From Actinomycetota bacterium (GTDB lineage Bacteria > Actinomycetota > Thermoleophilia > Gaiellales > Gaiellaceae), in NCBI GenBank assembly GCA_003139545.1, contig PLJC01000004.1, positions 62,001 through 126,000 on the forward strand: 64,000 nucleotides of DNA, in the 5' to 3' direction. Shown piece after piece: positions 23,309 through 31,374 of this stretch. Each line of letters opens with the position of its first letter. The first letter of the stretch is position 1. A program made the position numbers and the translations under genes. The notes below the pieces were generated by a model, which was not told where the DNA came from, did not search any database, and worked only from the letters and a program-made list of their open reading frames with translations.

Positions 23309-24013
23309 ATGGGTGTGCTGGAAGGCAAGGTGGCGGTGATCACCGGAGCGAGCCGCGGCATCGGCGCGGCCGTTGCCCGCGCGTTGGACGCCGAAGGCGT
23401 CAAGCTCGGGCTCGGCTCCCGCAGCGGCGGCGACCTCGGCCTGAACGCGGTGGCGCGCCGGTGCGACGTGCGGAAGCGGGAGGATCTCGACCGCCTCGTC
23501 GCCGACACCATCGACACGTTCGGGCGGCTCGACATCCTCGTCGCGAACGCGGGCGTCGGCGCCTACGGCCCGTTCCTCGAGCTCACCGAGGCGCACGTCC
23601 AGGAGATGATCGACGTCAACCTCATGGGCACGATCCACTCGGTGCGCGCGGCGCTGCCGCAGCTGCTCGAGCGGGGCGAGGGCGACATCCTCGCGATCGC
23701 ATCGGTGGCCGGCCTGCGCGCGTTCCCGCACGAGTCGGTCTACAACGCGTCGAAGTTCGGGCAGGTCGGCTTCATCCGCTCGCTCGACCACGAGCTGCGC
23801 GAGCAGGGGATCCGCTGCACGTGCATCTGCCCCGGCGGCGTGGCCACCGACTTCGCGCTCGACGACGATCGCGGCCGCTCGGAGGACGTGCTCACCGGGA
23901 TGCTGACGCCGGAGGAGGTGGCCGACGTCGTCGTCTTCGCGCTCACGCGCCCACGCGGCATGCGCATCCTCACGACGTCGTTCCGGCCGATGACCGAAGA
24001 CTCTTGGGGGTAG
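23309..24013 (+). CDS. Short-chain dehydrogenase/reductase
   Basis: Classical SDR (234 aa). The NAD(P)-binding motif is VITGASRGIGAAVARAL; NAG motif LVANAGVGAYGP; catalytic Ser in IASVAGLRAFPH; catalytic Tyr/Lys in VYNASKFGQVGF; and PGG in CICPGGVATDF. The segment after beta-2 (GSRSGGDLGLNAVARR) is shorter than usual. ATG 23309 is set by TAGTGT 7 nt upstream; longer frames are antisense to the carboxylase. Its stop lies inside the start of the Gfo/Idh/MocA gene, so the three following oxidoreductases form an operon. Substrate unknown. Confidence 0.9.
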   Translation: MGVLEGKVAVITGASRGIGAAVARALDAEGVKLGLGSRSGGDLGLNAVARRCDVRKREDLDRLVADTIDTFGRLDILVANAGVGAYGPFLELTEAHVQEMIDVNLMGTIHSVRAALPQLLERGEGDILAIASVAGLRAFPHESVYNASKFGQVGFIRSLDHELREQGIRCTCICPGGVATDFALDDDRGRSEDVLTGMLTPEEVADVVVFALTRPRGMRILTTSFRPMTEDSWG

Positions 24014-24987
24014 ATCGGGTCCGCTGGGGCCTGCTGTCGACGGCGCGCATCAATGCGGCCGTCATCCCCGGATTGAAAGAGTCGGAGGAGAGCGAGCTCG
24101 TCGCGGTCGCGAGCCGCACGGAGGAGCGCGCCGCCGCGTACGCGCACGAGTGGGGGATCCCGCGCGCGCACGGCTCCTACGAGGCGCTGCTCGAGGATCC
24201 GGACGTCGAGGCCGTGTACATCTCGCTCCCGAACGGGCCGCACGTCGAGTGGTCGGTGCGCGCGCTCGAGGCGGGCAAGCACGTCCTGTGCGAGAAGCCG
24301 ATGGCGCGCCATCCAGCCGAGGTCGAGCGGGTGTTCGACGCCGCCGATCGGGCGGGCCTTCTGCTGATGGAGGCGTTCATGTGGCGTCACCATCCGCAGA
24401 CTGCGCGGCTGGTCGAGCTCGTCCACGGCGGCGCGATCGGCGAGCTGCGGCTCATCCGGGCCACGTTCACGTTCACCCTGGTCGACGACGAGGCCCGCCT
24501 CGATCCCGCGCTTGCCGGCGGGTCGCTCATGGACGTCGGCTGCTACTGCGTCAGCGGCTCGCGCTTGCTCGCCGGCGAGCCGGAGACCGCGATGGCGTGG
24601 CAGGTGCTCGGAGAGACCGGCGTCGACCTCCGCGTCGTCGGCACGCTCGTCTTCCCGGGGAACGTGCTCGCGCAGCTCGACTGCGCCTACGACCTCCCCT
24701 CCCGGCAGGGCCTGGAGGTCGTCGGCTCCGAGGGGACGCTGCGCGTGCCGACGCCGTGGGGCGCGGACGAGCCCGGGATCGTGCTCCAGCGCGGCGACGA
24801 CGTCGAGCTGATCGCGATCGCCACGGCCGACCGCTACCGCCTGCAGTCGGACAACTTCAGCCGCGCGATCCGCGGGTTGGAGCCGCCGATGCTCGGGCGC
24901 GAGGACGCGCTCGGGCAGGCGCGGACGATCGACGCGCTCTACCGCTCCGCCACAGCAGGCGGCGAGCCGGTTAAGGTCGAGTCGTGA
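24004..24987 (+). CDS. Gfo/Idh/MocA family oxidoreductase
   Basis: A 327-residue NAD(P)-dependent oxidoreductase of the glucose-fructose oxidoreductase/inositol dehydrogenase family. It begins VRWGLLSTARINAAVIPGLK (Rossmann domain) and has the hallmark EKP in HVLCEKPMARHPAEVE. The C-terminal domain includes AGGSLMDVGCYCVSGSRLL, with the conserved Asp and the position normally occupied by His. Start TTG 24004 overlaps the SDR stop by 10 nt; there is no ATG or GTG nearby in frame, so the start is somewhat uncertain. The end is coupled (GTGA) to the aldo/keto reductase. It probably oxidises a sugar or cyclitol. Confidence 0.87.
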   Translation: MGVDRVRWGLLSTARINAAVIPGLKESEESELVAVASRTEERAAAYAHEWGIPRAHGSYEALLEDPDVEAVYISLPNGPHVEWSVRALEAGKHVLCEKPMARHPAEVERVFDAADRAGLLLMEAFMWRHHPQTARLVELVHGGAIGELRLIRATFTFTLVDDEARLDPALAGGSLMDVGCYCVSGSRLLAGEPETAMAWQVLGETGVDLRVVGTLVFPGNVLAQLDCAYDLPSRQGLEVVGSEGTLRVPTPWGADEPGIVLQRGDDVELIAIATADRYRLQSDNFSRAIRGLEPPMLGREDALGQARTIDALYRSATAGGEPVKVES

Positions 24988-25703
24988 ACCCGACGTTCAT
25001 GCTCGGAGGCGAGCTCGAGGTGCGCCGTCTCGGCTTCGGCTCGATGCGCATCGTCGACGACCGCGAGGAAGGCGTGCGCGTCCTCCGGCGAGCCGTCGAG
25101 CTCGGCGTGAACTTCATCGACACCGCCGACATCTACGGCGCCGGCCGCAGCGAGGAGATCGTCGCGGAGGCGCTCCACCCGTATCCGGAGGGCCTCGTCA
25201 TCACGACGAAGGGCGGCCTCGGCTGGGGCCTGCAGGACCGCATCCGCGACGGCCGGCCCGAGCACCTGCGCGAGGCGTGCGACGCGAGCCTGCGCCGTCT
25301 GAAGCTCGAGCGCATCGATCTGTATCAGCTGCATCGCCACGATCCGGAGGTGCCGATCGAGGAGTCGATCGGCGCGCTCGAGCAGCTCCGCGTCGAGGGG
25401 AAGATCCGAATGATCGGCGTGTCGAACTTCTCGGTGGAGCAGCTGCGGCGCGCGCAGTCGGTCACACGCATCGTCTCGGTGCAGAACCAGTACAACCGCG
25501 GCCTCCTCACCTCCGACGACGTCGTCGACGTGTGCACGGAGGAGGGGATCGCGTTCATGCCCTGGGCGCCGCTCGGTGAGGGGCTGACCCGCGGGTCGGC
25601 CTACGAGATCCAGTGGCTCCTCGATCGCTCGCCCGTGATCCTCGCCATCCCGGGCACGTCGAGCGTCGGGCATCTCGAAGAGAACATGCGCGCCGTCGCC
25701 TGA
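24984..25703 (+). CDS. Aldo/keto reductase
   Basis: NAD(P)H-dependent aldo/keto reductase (239 aa). The catalytic tetrad is visible: Asp and Tyr in NFIDTADIYGAGRSEEIVAE, Lys in VITTKGGLGW, and His in LYQLHRHDPEVP. Later conserved segments are IGVSNFSVEQLRRAQ, VQNQYNRG and AIPGTSSVGHLEENM. It is shorter than the usual 280-320 residues, with a brief C-terminal region after the barrel. GTG 24984 overlaps the preceding stop (GTGA), making it the third reductase of this small operon. It is convergent with the LtrA-like gene with no gap. Confidence 0.88.
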   Translation: MNPTFMLGGELEVRRLGFGSMRIVDDREEGVRVLRRAVELGVNFIDTADIYGAGRSEEIVAEALHPYPEGLVITTKGGLGWGLQDRIRDGRPEHLREACDASLRRLKLERIDLYQLHRHDPEVPIEESIGALEQLRVEGKIRMIGVSNFSVEQLRRAQSVTRIVSVQNQYNRGLLTSDDVVDVCTEEGIAFMPWAPLGEGLTRGSAYEIQWLLDRSPVILAIPGTSSVGHLEENMRAVA

Positions 25704-26840
25704 TCAGACTTCAGCCAGGCTGCCCGCGCGGAGACGCGCGCGGTCTTCACGCCAGCGCGTCAGCTCGTACACGTGGAGCCCGATGCAGACGACGCACAGG
25801 AGGGCCAGCGCGGTGATCGCCGCCACGCGCGTCGCCGCCAGCGTGAGCAGCGCGAACGCAACCATCGCGATGGGCCGGCCGCGGCCGATGCTGTGCGTGA
25901 CGCGCCAGCGGACCGTGACGAACGAGAACATGTACAGCGCACACCCGCAACAGAGCGCGACCGCAGGGACCCAATGCAGGTGCGCACTGACGTGTTTCAG
26001 CGTCTCTCGCATCGCGAACGCGAACAAAGCGATTCCCGCAACCATCGGCAGATGCCCGTACGTGTACGCGTCGCGCGCGAGGGTGACCTGTTGTACGCCG
26101 CTGCTGGCGGCGAGGCGGTCTCGCACGCCGATGAATGCGTAGTCGAAGTACGACAGCCAGAACGAGGAAGAGACGAGGAAGCCGAGCAACGCCGCGGCGA
26201 TCACCTCGCCGCCGAGATGCGTGCCTCGTGCGCCGAAGCCGATTGCGCCGAGAGACTCCCCGATGGCGATGATGACGATGAGGCTGTGACGCTCCGCGAA
26301 ATGCCCGGGATGGATGCGCCAGCCCTCGACGCCCGCGAGCACCGGCCCGAAGAAGCCGCACAGGAACGCAAGACCCCAGAGCGCGGGCCGCGCACCCGAG
26401 GGGACGAACGCCGCCGCGAGGATGAGCGCCGCGCCGGGCACGACCGTCCACGAGGTCCGCAACACGGCGGCAAGCAGGTCGGGCTCGTGCTTGCTCACGA
26501 TCGCGTACAGCCCCACGAAGGCGAGCATCACGACGAAGAATGCGACACCGAACACGAAACGCTGCGCGCCGAACGCCTCCGGGACGGCGAGTGCGGCGAC
26601 GAACAGTGCGGCGGTCGCGCACAGCAGCACGCCGGTGATGAACCCCGCCTCGACGTCGGCCGCATTCGTCAGCCACGCGTAGCTCGCCCACACCCACCAG
26701 AGAGCCGCCAGCACGAGCAGTCCTCGACCGAGGCCGGCCCACGTCGGCTGCTCGAACCACAGCGTCGTCACTTGCGTGAGCGCGAAGACGAACACGACGT
26801 CGAAGAACAGCTCGATCGGCGAGACGCGATGCTCGGTCAT
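25704..26840 (-). CDS. Low temperature requirement protein A (LtrA) family membrane protein
   Basis: A 378-residue polytopic membrane protein. The N-terminal signature SPIELFFDVVFVFALTQVT is diagnostic of LtrA, followed by about ten predicted helices. Other conserved parts are ERHSLIVIIAIGESLGAIGF and the charged RDAYTYGHLPMVAGI. The family's biochemical role is unknown despite its name. ATG 26840 overlaps the crotonase stop (ATGA), so the two form an operon. The tail after the last helix (ELTRWREDRARLRAG) is basic and probably cytoplasmic. Confidence 0.88.
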   Translation of the reverse strand: MTEHRVSPIELFFDVVFVFALTQVTTLWFEQPTWAGLGRGLLVLAALWWVWASYAWLTNAADVEAGFITGVLLCATAALFVAALAVPEAFGAQRFVFGVAFFVVMLAFVGLYAIVSKHEPDLLAAVLRTSWTVVPGAALILAAAFVPSGARPALWGLAFLCGFFGPVLAGVEGWRIHPGHFAERHSLIVIIAIGESLGAIGFGARGTHLGGEVIAAALLGFLVSSSFWLSYFDYAFIGVRDRLAASSGVQQVTLARDAYTYGHLPMVAGIALFAFAMRETLKHVSAHLHWVPAVALCCGCALYMFSFVTVRWRVTHSIGRGRPIAMVAFALLTLAATRVAAITALALLCVVCIGLHVYELTRWREDRARLRAGSLAEV

Positions 26841-27580
26841 TCGCGCCAGCGGGGCTTGCGCTTTTCGAGGAACGCGCGCAGCCCTTCCTGGCCCTCGTCG
26901 CTCGTTCGCCGTGCCGCGATCCACTGTGCCGTCTCCGGGCCGTCGGGACGCTCGCGCACGAGCCGCTTCGCCCATCGGGCCGCCTGCGGTCCCGCCGAGA
27001 GGAGCTCGCCGACGACGCGGTCGACGGCCGCGTCGAGATCGTCCGCAACCTCGTGCACGAGCCCGATGCGGAGCGCCGTCTCCGCGTCGAAGCGCTCGCC
27101 GGTGACGAAGTAGCGCCGCGCAGCGCTCGGTCCGATCTTCGCAAGCGCGAACGGCGAGATGACCGCCGGGATGATCCCGAGCTTCACCTCCGAGAACGCG
27201 AACGACGCGTCGCGCGACGCGATCGCGATGTCGGCCGCGGCGACGAGGCCCGCGCCGCCGCCGAGCGCATGCCCCTGTACGCGCGCGACCACAGGTGCCA
27301 GGCAGCCGTCGATCGACTCCAGCATCTTCCGGAGCGCGTTGGCGTCGGCGACGTTCTCCTCCAACGAGAGGTCGGCGGAGGAGCGCATCCAGTCCACGTC
27401 GGCGCCGGCGGAGAAGCTCGGCCCGTCGCCGGCGAGCACGACCGCACGGGCGCGGCCGGGGTCGACGAAGGCCTCCGCCAGCTCGGCGATGACCGCTGCG
27501 TCGAACGCGTTGCGCCGGTCGGGACGCGCCAGCGTGATGCGCAATACCGGTCCGTCGCGCTCGATGCGGAGGTTCGCCAC
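26837..27580 (-). CDS. Enoyl-CoA hydratase/methylglutaconyl-CoA hydratase-like crotonase
   Basis: Crotonase-fold hydratase (247 aa). The oxyanion-hole segments are FSAGADVDWMRS and VQGHALGGGAGLVAAADIAI; a catalytic-region Glu is in FAFSEVKLGIIPAVISPFA. The GIIPAVISPFALAKIG block, followed by RRYFVTGERFDAETALRIGL, is the pattern of 3-methylglutaconyl-CoA hydratases (LiuC type) more than of generic enoyl-CoA hydratases. GTG 27580 lies 8 nt after TAAGCT. It diverges from dapA through a symmetric promoter. With an MCC-like carboxyltransferase 2 kb away on the same strand, a role in leucine degradation is plausible. Confidence 0.88.
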   Translation of the reverse strand: MANLRIERDGPVLRITLARPDRRNAFDAAVIAELAEAFVDPGRARAVVLAGDGPSFSAGADVDWMRSSADLSLEENVADANALRKMLESIDGCLAPVVARVQGHALGGGAGLVAAADIAIASRDASFAFSEVKLGIIPAVISPFALAKIGPSAARRYFVTGERFDAETALRIGLVHEVADDLDAAVDRVVGELLSAGPQAARWAKRLVRERPDGPETAQWIAARRTSDEGQEGLRAFLEKRKPRWRE

Positions 27581-27588
27581 GATCTCAG

Positions 27589-27598
27589 AGCTTAGAGT
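27589..27598. promoter_or_regulatory. Symmetric divergent -10 element (ANNNTANNNT)
   Basis: AGCTTAGAGT contains TAGAGT for the plus strand (27593-27598, 6 nt before ATG 27605) and TAAGCT for the minus strand (27589-27594, 8 nt before GTG 27580). The boxes share the central TA. Both messages would be leaderless. The intergenic space is 24 bp, leaving no room for separate promoters. Confidence 0.65.
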
Positions 27599-27604
27599 GG
27601 CCCC

Positions 27605-28450
27605 ATGTTGCACGGAGCCTTCGCCGCCGCCCTGACGCCGCTGCGCGACGATGACACGCTCGACGAGGATGCGTTCGCGCTGTACGCCGACTTCCTCGCC
27701 GCCGGCGGGCTCGACGGCGTGCTCGCGCTCGGGACGACGGGGGAGGGCCTGCTCTTCTCCGTCGCGGAGCGGCGCCGCGTGGCCGAGCTCTTCATCGAGG
27801 CAGCGCGCGGGAAGCTCCAGGTCGCGGTCAACGCCGGGGCGCAGACGACCGCCGACACCGTCGAGCTCGCCGCGCATGCAGCCGAGGCCGGCGCCGACGG
27901 GGTCGCGGTCATCTCCCCGCCGTACTTCCCACTCGACGACGAGAGCGTGCTCGCGCACCTCGCGGCGGCCGCGCGCGCGTGCGCGCCGACGCCGTTCTAC
28001 GTGTACGAGTTCGCGCGCGCGAGCGGCTACGCCGTCTCCTCGGCGGTGCTCGAGCGGCTGCGCGAGCAGGCGCCGAACCTCGTCGGCATGAAGGTGTCCG
28101 ACACGCCGTACGAGGCGTTCGAGCCGTACCTGCACGTGGGGCTGGACGTGTTCGTCGGCCCGGAGGCGTTCATCGGCCGCGGGCTCGCCGCCGGCGCGGT
28201 CGGCGCGGTATCCGCGCTCGCGAGCGCGTTCCCCGAGCACGTCGCCCGCGCGGTGCGCGAGCGGAGCGACGAGCTCTCCTCGCTGCGCGAGGCGGTCGAG
28301 CGCTTCCCGCGGCACGCCGCGTTGAAGCTCGTCGTCGCCCGCCGCGGCGTGCCGATGCCGCCGAACGTCCGTGCGCCGCTACGGCGACTGACCGCCGACG
28401 AAGAGCGCGGGCTCTTCGACGCGCTCGCGCCCTGGCTCGACCACCAGTAG
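27605..28450 (+). CDS. DapA/NAL-family lyase (dihydrodipicolinate synthase-like)
   Basis: Class I pyruvate-dependent aldolase family member (281 aa, (beta/alpha)8 barrel). The pyruvate-binding GTTGE motif is in ALGTTGEGLLFSVAERRRV, and the Schiff-base lysine is in LVGMKVSDTPYEAFEPYL. The segment after strand 5 is FYVYEFARASGYAVS rather than the YNxPxR/T of true DapA, so a different 2-oxoacid aldolase or dehydratase is more likely than lysine biosynthesis. ATG 27605 follows TAGAGT by 6 nt. Its last 72 nt overlap the convergent membrane glycosyltransferase gene. Confidence 0.85.
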   Translation: MLHGAFAAALTPLRDDDTLDEDAFALYADFLAAGGLDGVLALGTTGEGLLFSVAERRRVAELFIEAARGKLQVAVNAGAQTTADTVELAAHAAEAGADGVAVISPPYFPLDDESVLAHLAAAARACAPTPFYVYEFARASGYAVSSAVLERLREQAPNLVGMKVSDTPYEAFEPYLHVGLDVFVGPEAFIGRGLAAGAVGAVSALASAFPEHVARAVRERSDELSSLREAVERFPRHAALKLVVARRGVPMPPNVRAPLRRLTADEERGLFDALAPWLDHQ

Positions 28451-29611
28451 GACTGCGAGCGCGACGAGCACGAGGTCGCGCGCGAGCACGACCGCAGCGA
28501 TCGACGGTTTCAGGTCGTTCGCGAGCTGCCAGTAGCGCGCCGGGAACTCGATCTGCGTCAGCACGAGCGCGGCGACGAGCAGGACCTGTGGAAGCCGGCT
28601 GCGCACGAGCGCCACCAGCGGGATCAGCCAGACGAGGTACTGCGGCGAGAGCACCTTCCCGAACGCGACAAAGGCGACGACAGCGGCGGCTGCGTACGCG
28701 ACGAGCCGCTCCCGCGTCGCCGGCCCCCGCGCGTAGAGGAGCCAAACCGCGAGGAGCGCCGCCACCTGCGCGACGGTGGACAACACTGCGGCCGCATGCG
28801 CGCCGGGCCCGCTCAGGTTCTGCGACACCGTCGTGAAGACGTGCAGCGTCGTTCCGGCATCGTTGTGCAGCGCGATGAGAATCGCCCCGCCGAGACTCTC
28901 GAGCTGCAGGGGCCGGCCGAGCTGCACGCCGAAGCTGTGCCCGACGCCGCCGGGCGAGAGCACCGCGAACGGAAGGAAGACGACCGCGCACACGGCGGCG
29001 ACGACCGCCGTCCACACGAGAGCCGCGCGCCTGCCGCGGCGTCGCCAGACCCACGCGAGGCCGATCGGCACGAGCACGGCCGGGAAGAGCTTCGTCGCGA
29101 TCGCAGCGCCGAGGACGATCGCGCTCGTCGTGTCCCGCTCCCAGAGCAACGCGGCAAGTGCGCCGACCGTGAGCGCCGCGACCCAGAGGTCGAAGCGCGA
29201 GAGCATGAGGTTCCCGAGCAGCAGCGGAGACGCTCCGACGAGGAGCATCGCTACGACGGCGCGCAGCGGGGGAGGCCGGAGCGCGGCGAGCGCGAGCGCG
29301 GCGAGCAGCGTCATGAGGACGCCCGCGCCTGCCATCCACTTCTCGAAGGAGTGCCCGTACTCGCCGAAGTTCCCGCGCGACGCCGTTAGCTCCGGCGCGA
29401 GCATCGGCAGGAGCGCGCCCGGCGGGTACTCGACCGTGAAGTCGCGGTACGGCACCTGTCCGGCAGCGATCGCGTCGCCGTACGTCTCGTAGCCGGGGGT
29501 GTCGACGATCTCGCCGGCGGAGCGGTACCACAGCTGGTGGAGGAGCGTCCACGAGCCGAGGAAGAGTGCGGCCGAGGCGGCCGCGAGCGCCACCCAGCGA
29601 GCTCGCGTCAC
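28379..29611 (-). CDS. GT87-like integral membrane glycosyltransferase
   Basis: A 410-residue membrane protein with about 9-11 helices, of the GT-C/GT87 mannosyltransferase-like type. It contains ETYGDAIAAGQVPYRDFTVE followed by YPPGALLPML, the usual acidic first-loop region of these polyprenol-phosphate-sugar-dependent enzymes, plus FGKVLSPQYLVWLIPLVALV, which is common in the family. Likely role: adding a mannose-type sugar to a lipid-linked or cell-envelope glycan on the outer membrane face; the substrate is unknown. GTG 29611 overlaps the upstream small gene's stop. The 3' end is antisense to the last 24 codons of the DapA-like gene. Confidence 0.78.
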   Translation of the reverse strand: MTRARWVALAAASAALFLGSWTLLHQLWYRSAGEIVDTPGYETYGDAIAAGQVPYRDFTVEYPPGALLPMLAPELTASRGNFGEYGHSFEKWMAGAGVLMTLLAALALAALRPPPLRAVVAMLLVGASPLLLGNLMLSRFDLWVAALTVGALAALLWERDTTSAIVLGAAIATKLFPAVLVPIGLAWVWRRRGRRAALVWTAVVAAVCAVVFLPFAVLSPGGVGHSFGVQLGRPLQLESLGGAILIALHNDAGTTLHVFTTVSQNLSGPGAHAAAVLSTVAQVAALLAVWLLYARGPATRERLVAYAAAAVVAFVAFGKVLSPQYLVWLIPLVALVRSRLPQVLLVAALVLTQIEFPARYWQLANDLKPSIAAVVLARDLVLVALAVLLVVEPGRERVEEPALFVGGQSP

Positions 29612-29829
29612 TCGACGTCGTACTCCTCGTAGACGATCGGATCCGTGCCGATCAGCGCCTGCATCTCGTCGAGCTCGGGCAGCTCTCCGAACGCGACGAG
29701 GCCGAACCGCTCCTCGCCCTCCTTCGAGATCCAGTGCGCGTCGTCGGGGAGGTACGGCAGGTGCTCGCGCAGTTCGGCGATGTTCGTCTTCGAGTCGTAC
29801 AAGTTCCAGATCAGGATGCGCGCGATCAC
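29608..29829 (-). CDS. Small conserved-looking protein between carboxyltransferase and GT87 genes
   Basis: A 73-residue soluble protein starting [20 protein letters not shown] and ending [12 protein letters not shown]. It is acidic, with no membrane segment or cysteine, and looks like a compact alpha/beta fold. I do not recognise it. Both ends overlap neighbours by the 4-nt GTGA pattern (carboxyltransferase stop upstream, GT87 start downstream), so it is tightly coupled in a three-gene operon. That coupling and ordinary codon use make it a real gene. Its position directly after an MCC-type beta subunit invites comparison with small accessory (epsilon-like) subunits of actinobacterial acyl-CoA carboxylases, but no sequence evidence supports this. 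Confidence 0.72.
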   Translation of the reverse strand: MIARILIWNLYDSKTNIAELREHLPYLPDDAHWISKEGEERFGLVAFGELPELDEMQALIGTDPIVYEEYDVE

Positions 29830-31352
29830 ATGCGGAAGACGCCGAAGGTCGTCTCCGGGATGGGCGCGTTGAGCGCCGCGGTGAGCCCGAGCGCGAGCAC
29901 GCGCCGCGTGTCGAGCGGATCGATGATGCCGTCGTCCCACAGGCGCGCGGTCGAGTAGTACGGGTTGCCTTCCTCCTCGTACTTCTCCCGGATGGCGTCC
30001 TCGTCGACGTCGCCGACCATTGAGAGGACGGTCGCCGCCTGCTCGCCGCCCATGACGGAGATCCGCGCGTTCGGCCACATCCACAGCTGCCGCGGCTCGT
30101 ATGCGCGGCCGCACATGGCGTAGTTGCCCGCGCCGAACGAGCCGCCGGTCACGACGGTGAACTTCGGCACGCGCGCGTTCGCGACCGCCATGACGAGCTT
30201 CGCGCCGTCGCGCGCGATCCCGCCCGCCTCGTACTCGGCCCCGACCATGAAGCCGGTGATGTTCTGGAGGAAGACGAGCGGTACGCGCCGCTTGCAGCAG
30301 AGCTCGATGAAGTGCGCGCCCTTCTGCGCGGACTCGGCGAAGAGGACGCCGTTGTTGGCGAGGATCCCGACCGGGATGCCCTCGATGTGAGCGAAGCCCG
30401 TGACGAGCGTCTCGCCGTACAGCTGCTTGAACTCCTGGAAGCGGGAGCCGTCGACGATGCGCACGATCAGGTCGCGGGCGTCGGTCTGGTGGCGGAAGTC
30501 CTCCGGGATCAGCTCGTACAGATCGGCAGGATCGATCGCCGGCGGTTCCGGGTCTGCGAGCTCCCATGGGTGTGCGGGCGGGCGCATGTGCAGCGTGCGC
30601 GCGATGCCGCGCGCGACTGCGAGCGCGTGCTCGTCCGACGTGGCGTAGTGATCGACGACGCCGGAACGGCGCGCGTGTACGTCCGCGCCACCGAGCTCCT
30701 CGGCCGTCACGTCCTGGCCGGTGGCCGCCTTCACGAGCGGCGGGCCGCCGATGAAGATCGTCCCGGTGCCGCGGACGATGACCGTCTCGTCGCTCATCGC
30801 CGGCACGTACGCGCCGCCGGCCGTCGACGAGCCCATGACGACGGCGATCTGCGGGATGCCGGCGGCGGACATCTGCGCCTGGTTGAAGAAGATGCGTCCG
30901 AAGTGATCGCGGTCGGGGAAGACCTCCGCCTGCAGCGGCAGGAACGCGCCGCCCGAGTCGACGAGGTAGAAGCACGGCAGCCGGTTCTGCGCCGCTACCT
31001 CTTGCGCGCGCAGGTGCTTCTTCACCGTCAGCGGGAAGTACGAGCCGCCCTTGACCGTCGCGTCGTTGGCGACGATGACGCACTGCTGCCCCTCGACGAC
31101 GCCGATGCCGGTGACGATCCCCGCGCTCGGCGCATCGCCGTCGTACATGTTCCAGGCGGCGAGCGCGCCCAGCTCCAGGAATGCGGCGCCTGGATCGACG
31201 AGCCGGTCGATCCGCTCCCGGGCCGTCATCTTCCCGCGCGAGCGGTGCCGCTCGACCGCTGCCTCTCCGCCGCCGCGCGCGACCTGTGCGGTCCGCTCGC
31301 GCAGCTCGGCGACAAGAGCCTCCATCCGTGCGGTGCGCGTGAGGGTCGACAT
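29826..31352 (-). CDS. mccB: Acyl-CoA carboxylase carboxyltransferase (methylcrotonyl-CoA carboxylase beta-like)
   Basis: A 508-residue carboxyltransferase that moves carboxyl from biotin to acyl-CoA. MCC-beta-like segments are [95 protein letters not shown] and [16 protein letters not shown]. These match methylcrotonyl-CoA carboxylase better than propionyl-CoA carboxylase, making leucine catabolism the best guess. Start ATG 31352 follows TAGGCT by 6 nt and diverges from dinB by 22 bp. The likely biotin-bearing partner is at 21692-23290. Confidence 0.9.
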   Translation of the reverse strand: MSTLTRTARMEALVAELRERTAQVARGGGEAAVERHRSRGKMTARERIDRLVDPGAAFLELGALAAWNMYDGDAPSAGIVTGIGVVEGQQCVIVANDATVKGGSYFPLTVKKHLRAQEVAAQNRLPCFYLVDSGGAFLPLQAEVFPDRDHFGRIFFNQAQMSAAGIPQIAVVMGSSTAGGAYVPAMSDETVIVRGTGTIFIGGPPLVKAATGQDVTAEELGGADVHARRSGVVDHYATSDEHALAVARGIARTLHMRPPAHPWELADPEPPAIDPADLYELIPEDFRHQTDARDLIVRIVDGSRFQEFKQLYGETLVTGFAHIEGIPVGILANNGVLFAESAQKGAHFIELCCKRRVPLVFLQNITGFMVGAEYEAGGIARDGAKLVMAVANARVPKFTVVTGGSFGAGNYAMCGRAYEPRQLWMWPNARISVMGGEQAATVLSMVGDVDEDAIREKYEEEGNPYYSTARLWDDGIIDPLDTRRVLALGLTAALNAPIPETTFGVFRM

Positions 31353-31358
31353 GCCGGG

Positions 31359-31368
31359 AGCCTAATCT
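31359..31368. promoter_or_regulatory. Symmetric divergent -10 element (ANNNTANNNT)
   Basis: AGCCTAATCT contains TAATCT on the plus strand (31363-31368, 6 nt before GTG 31375) and TAGGCT on the minus strand (31359-31364, 6 nt before ATG 31352). The shared TA centre and equal 6-nt spacing make this the most regular of the four such elements in the window. Confidence 0.68.
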
Positions 31369-31374
31369 CGGGGA

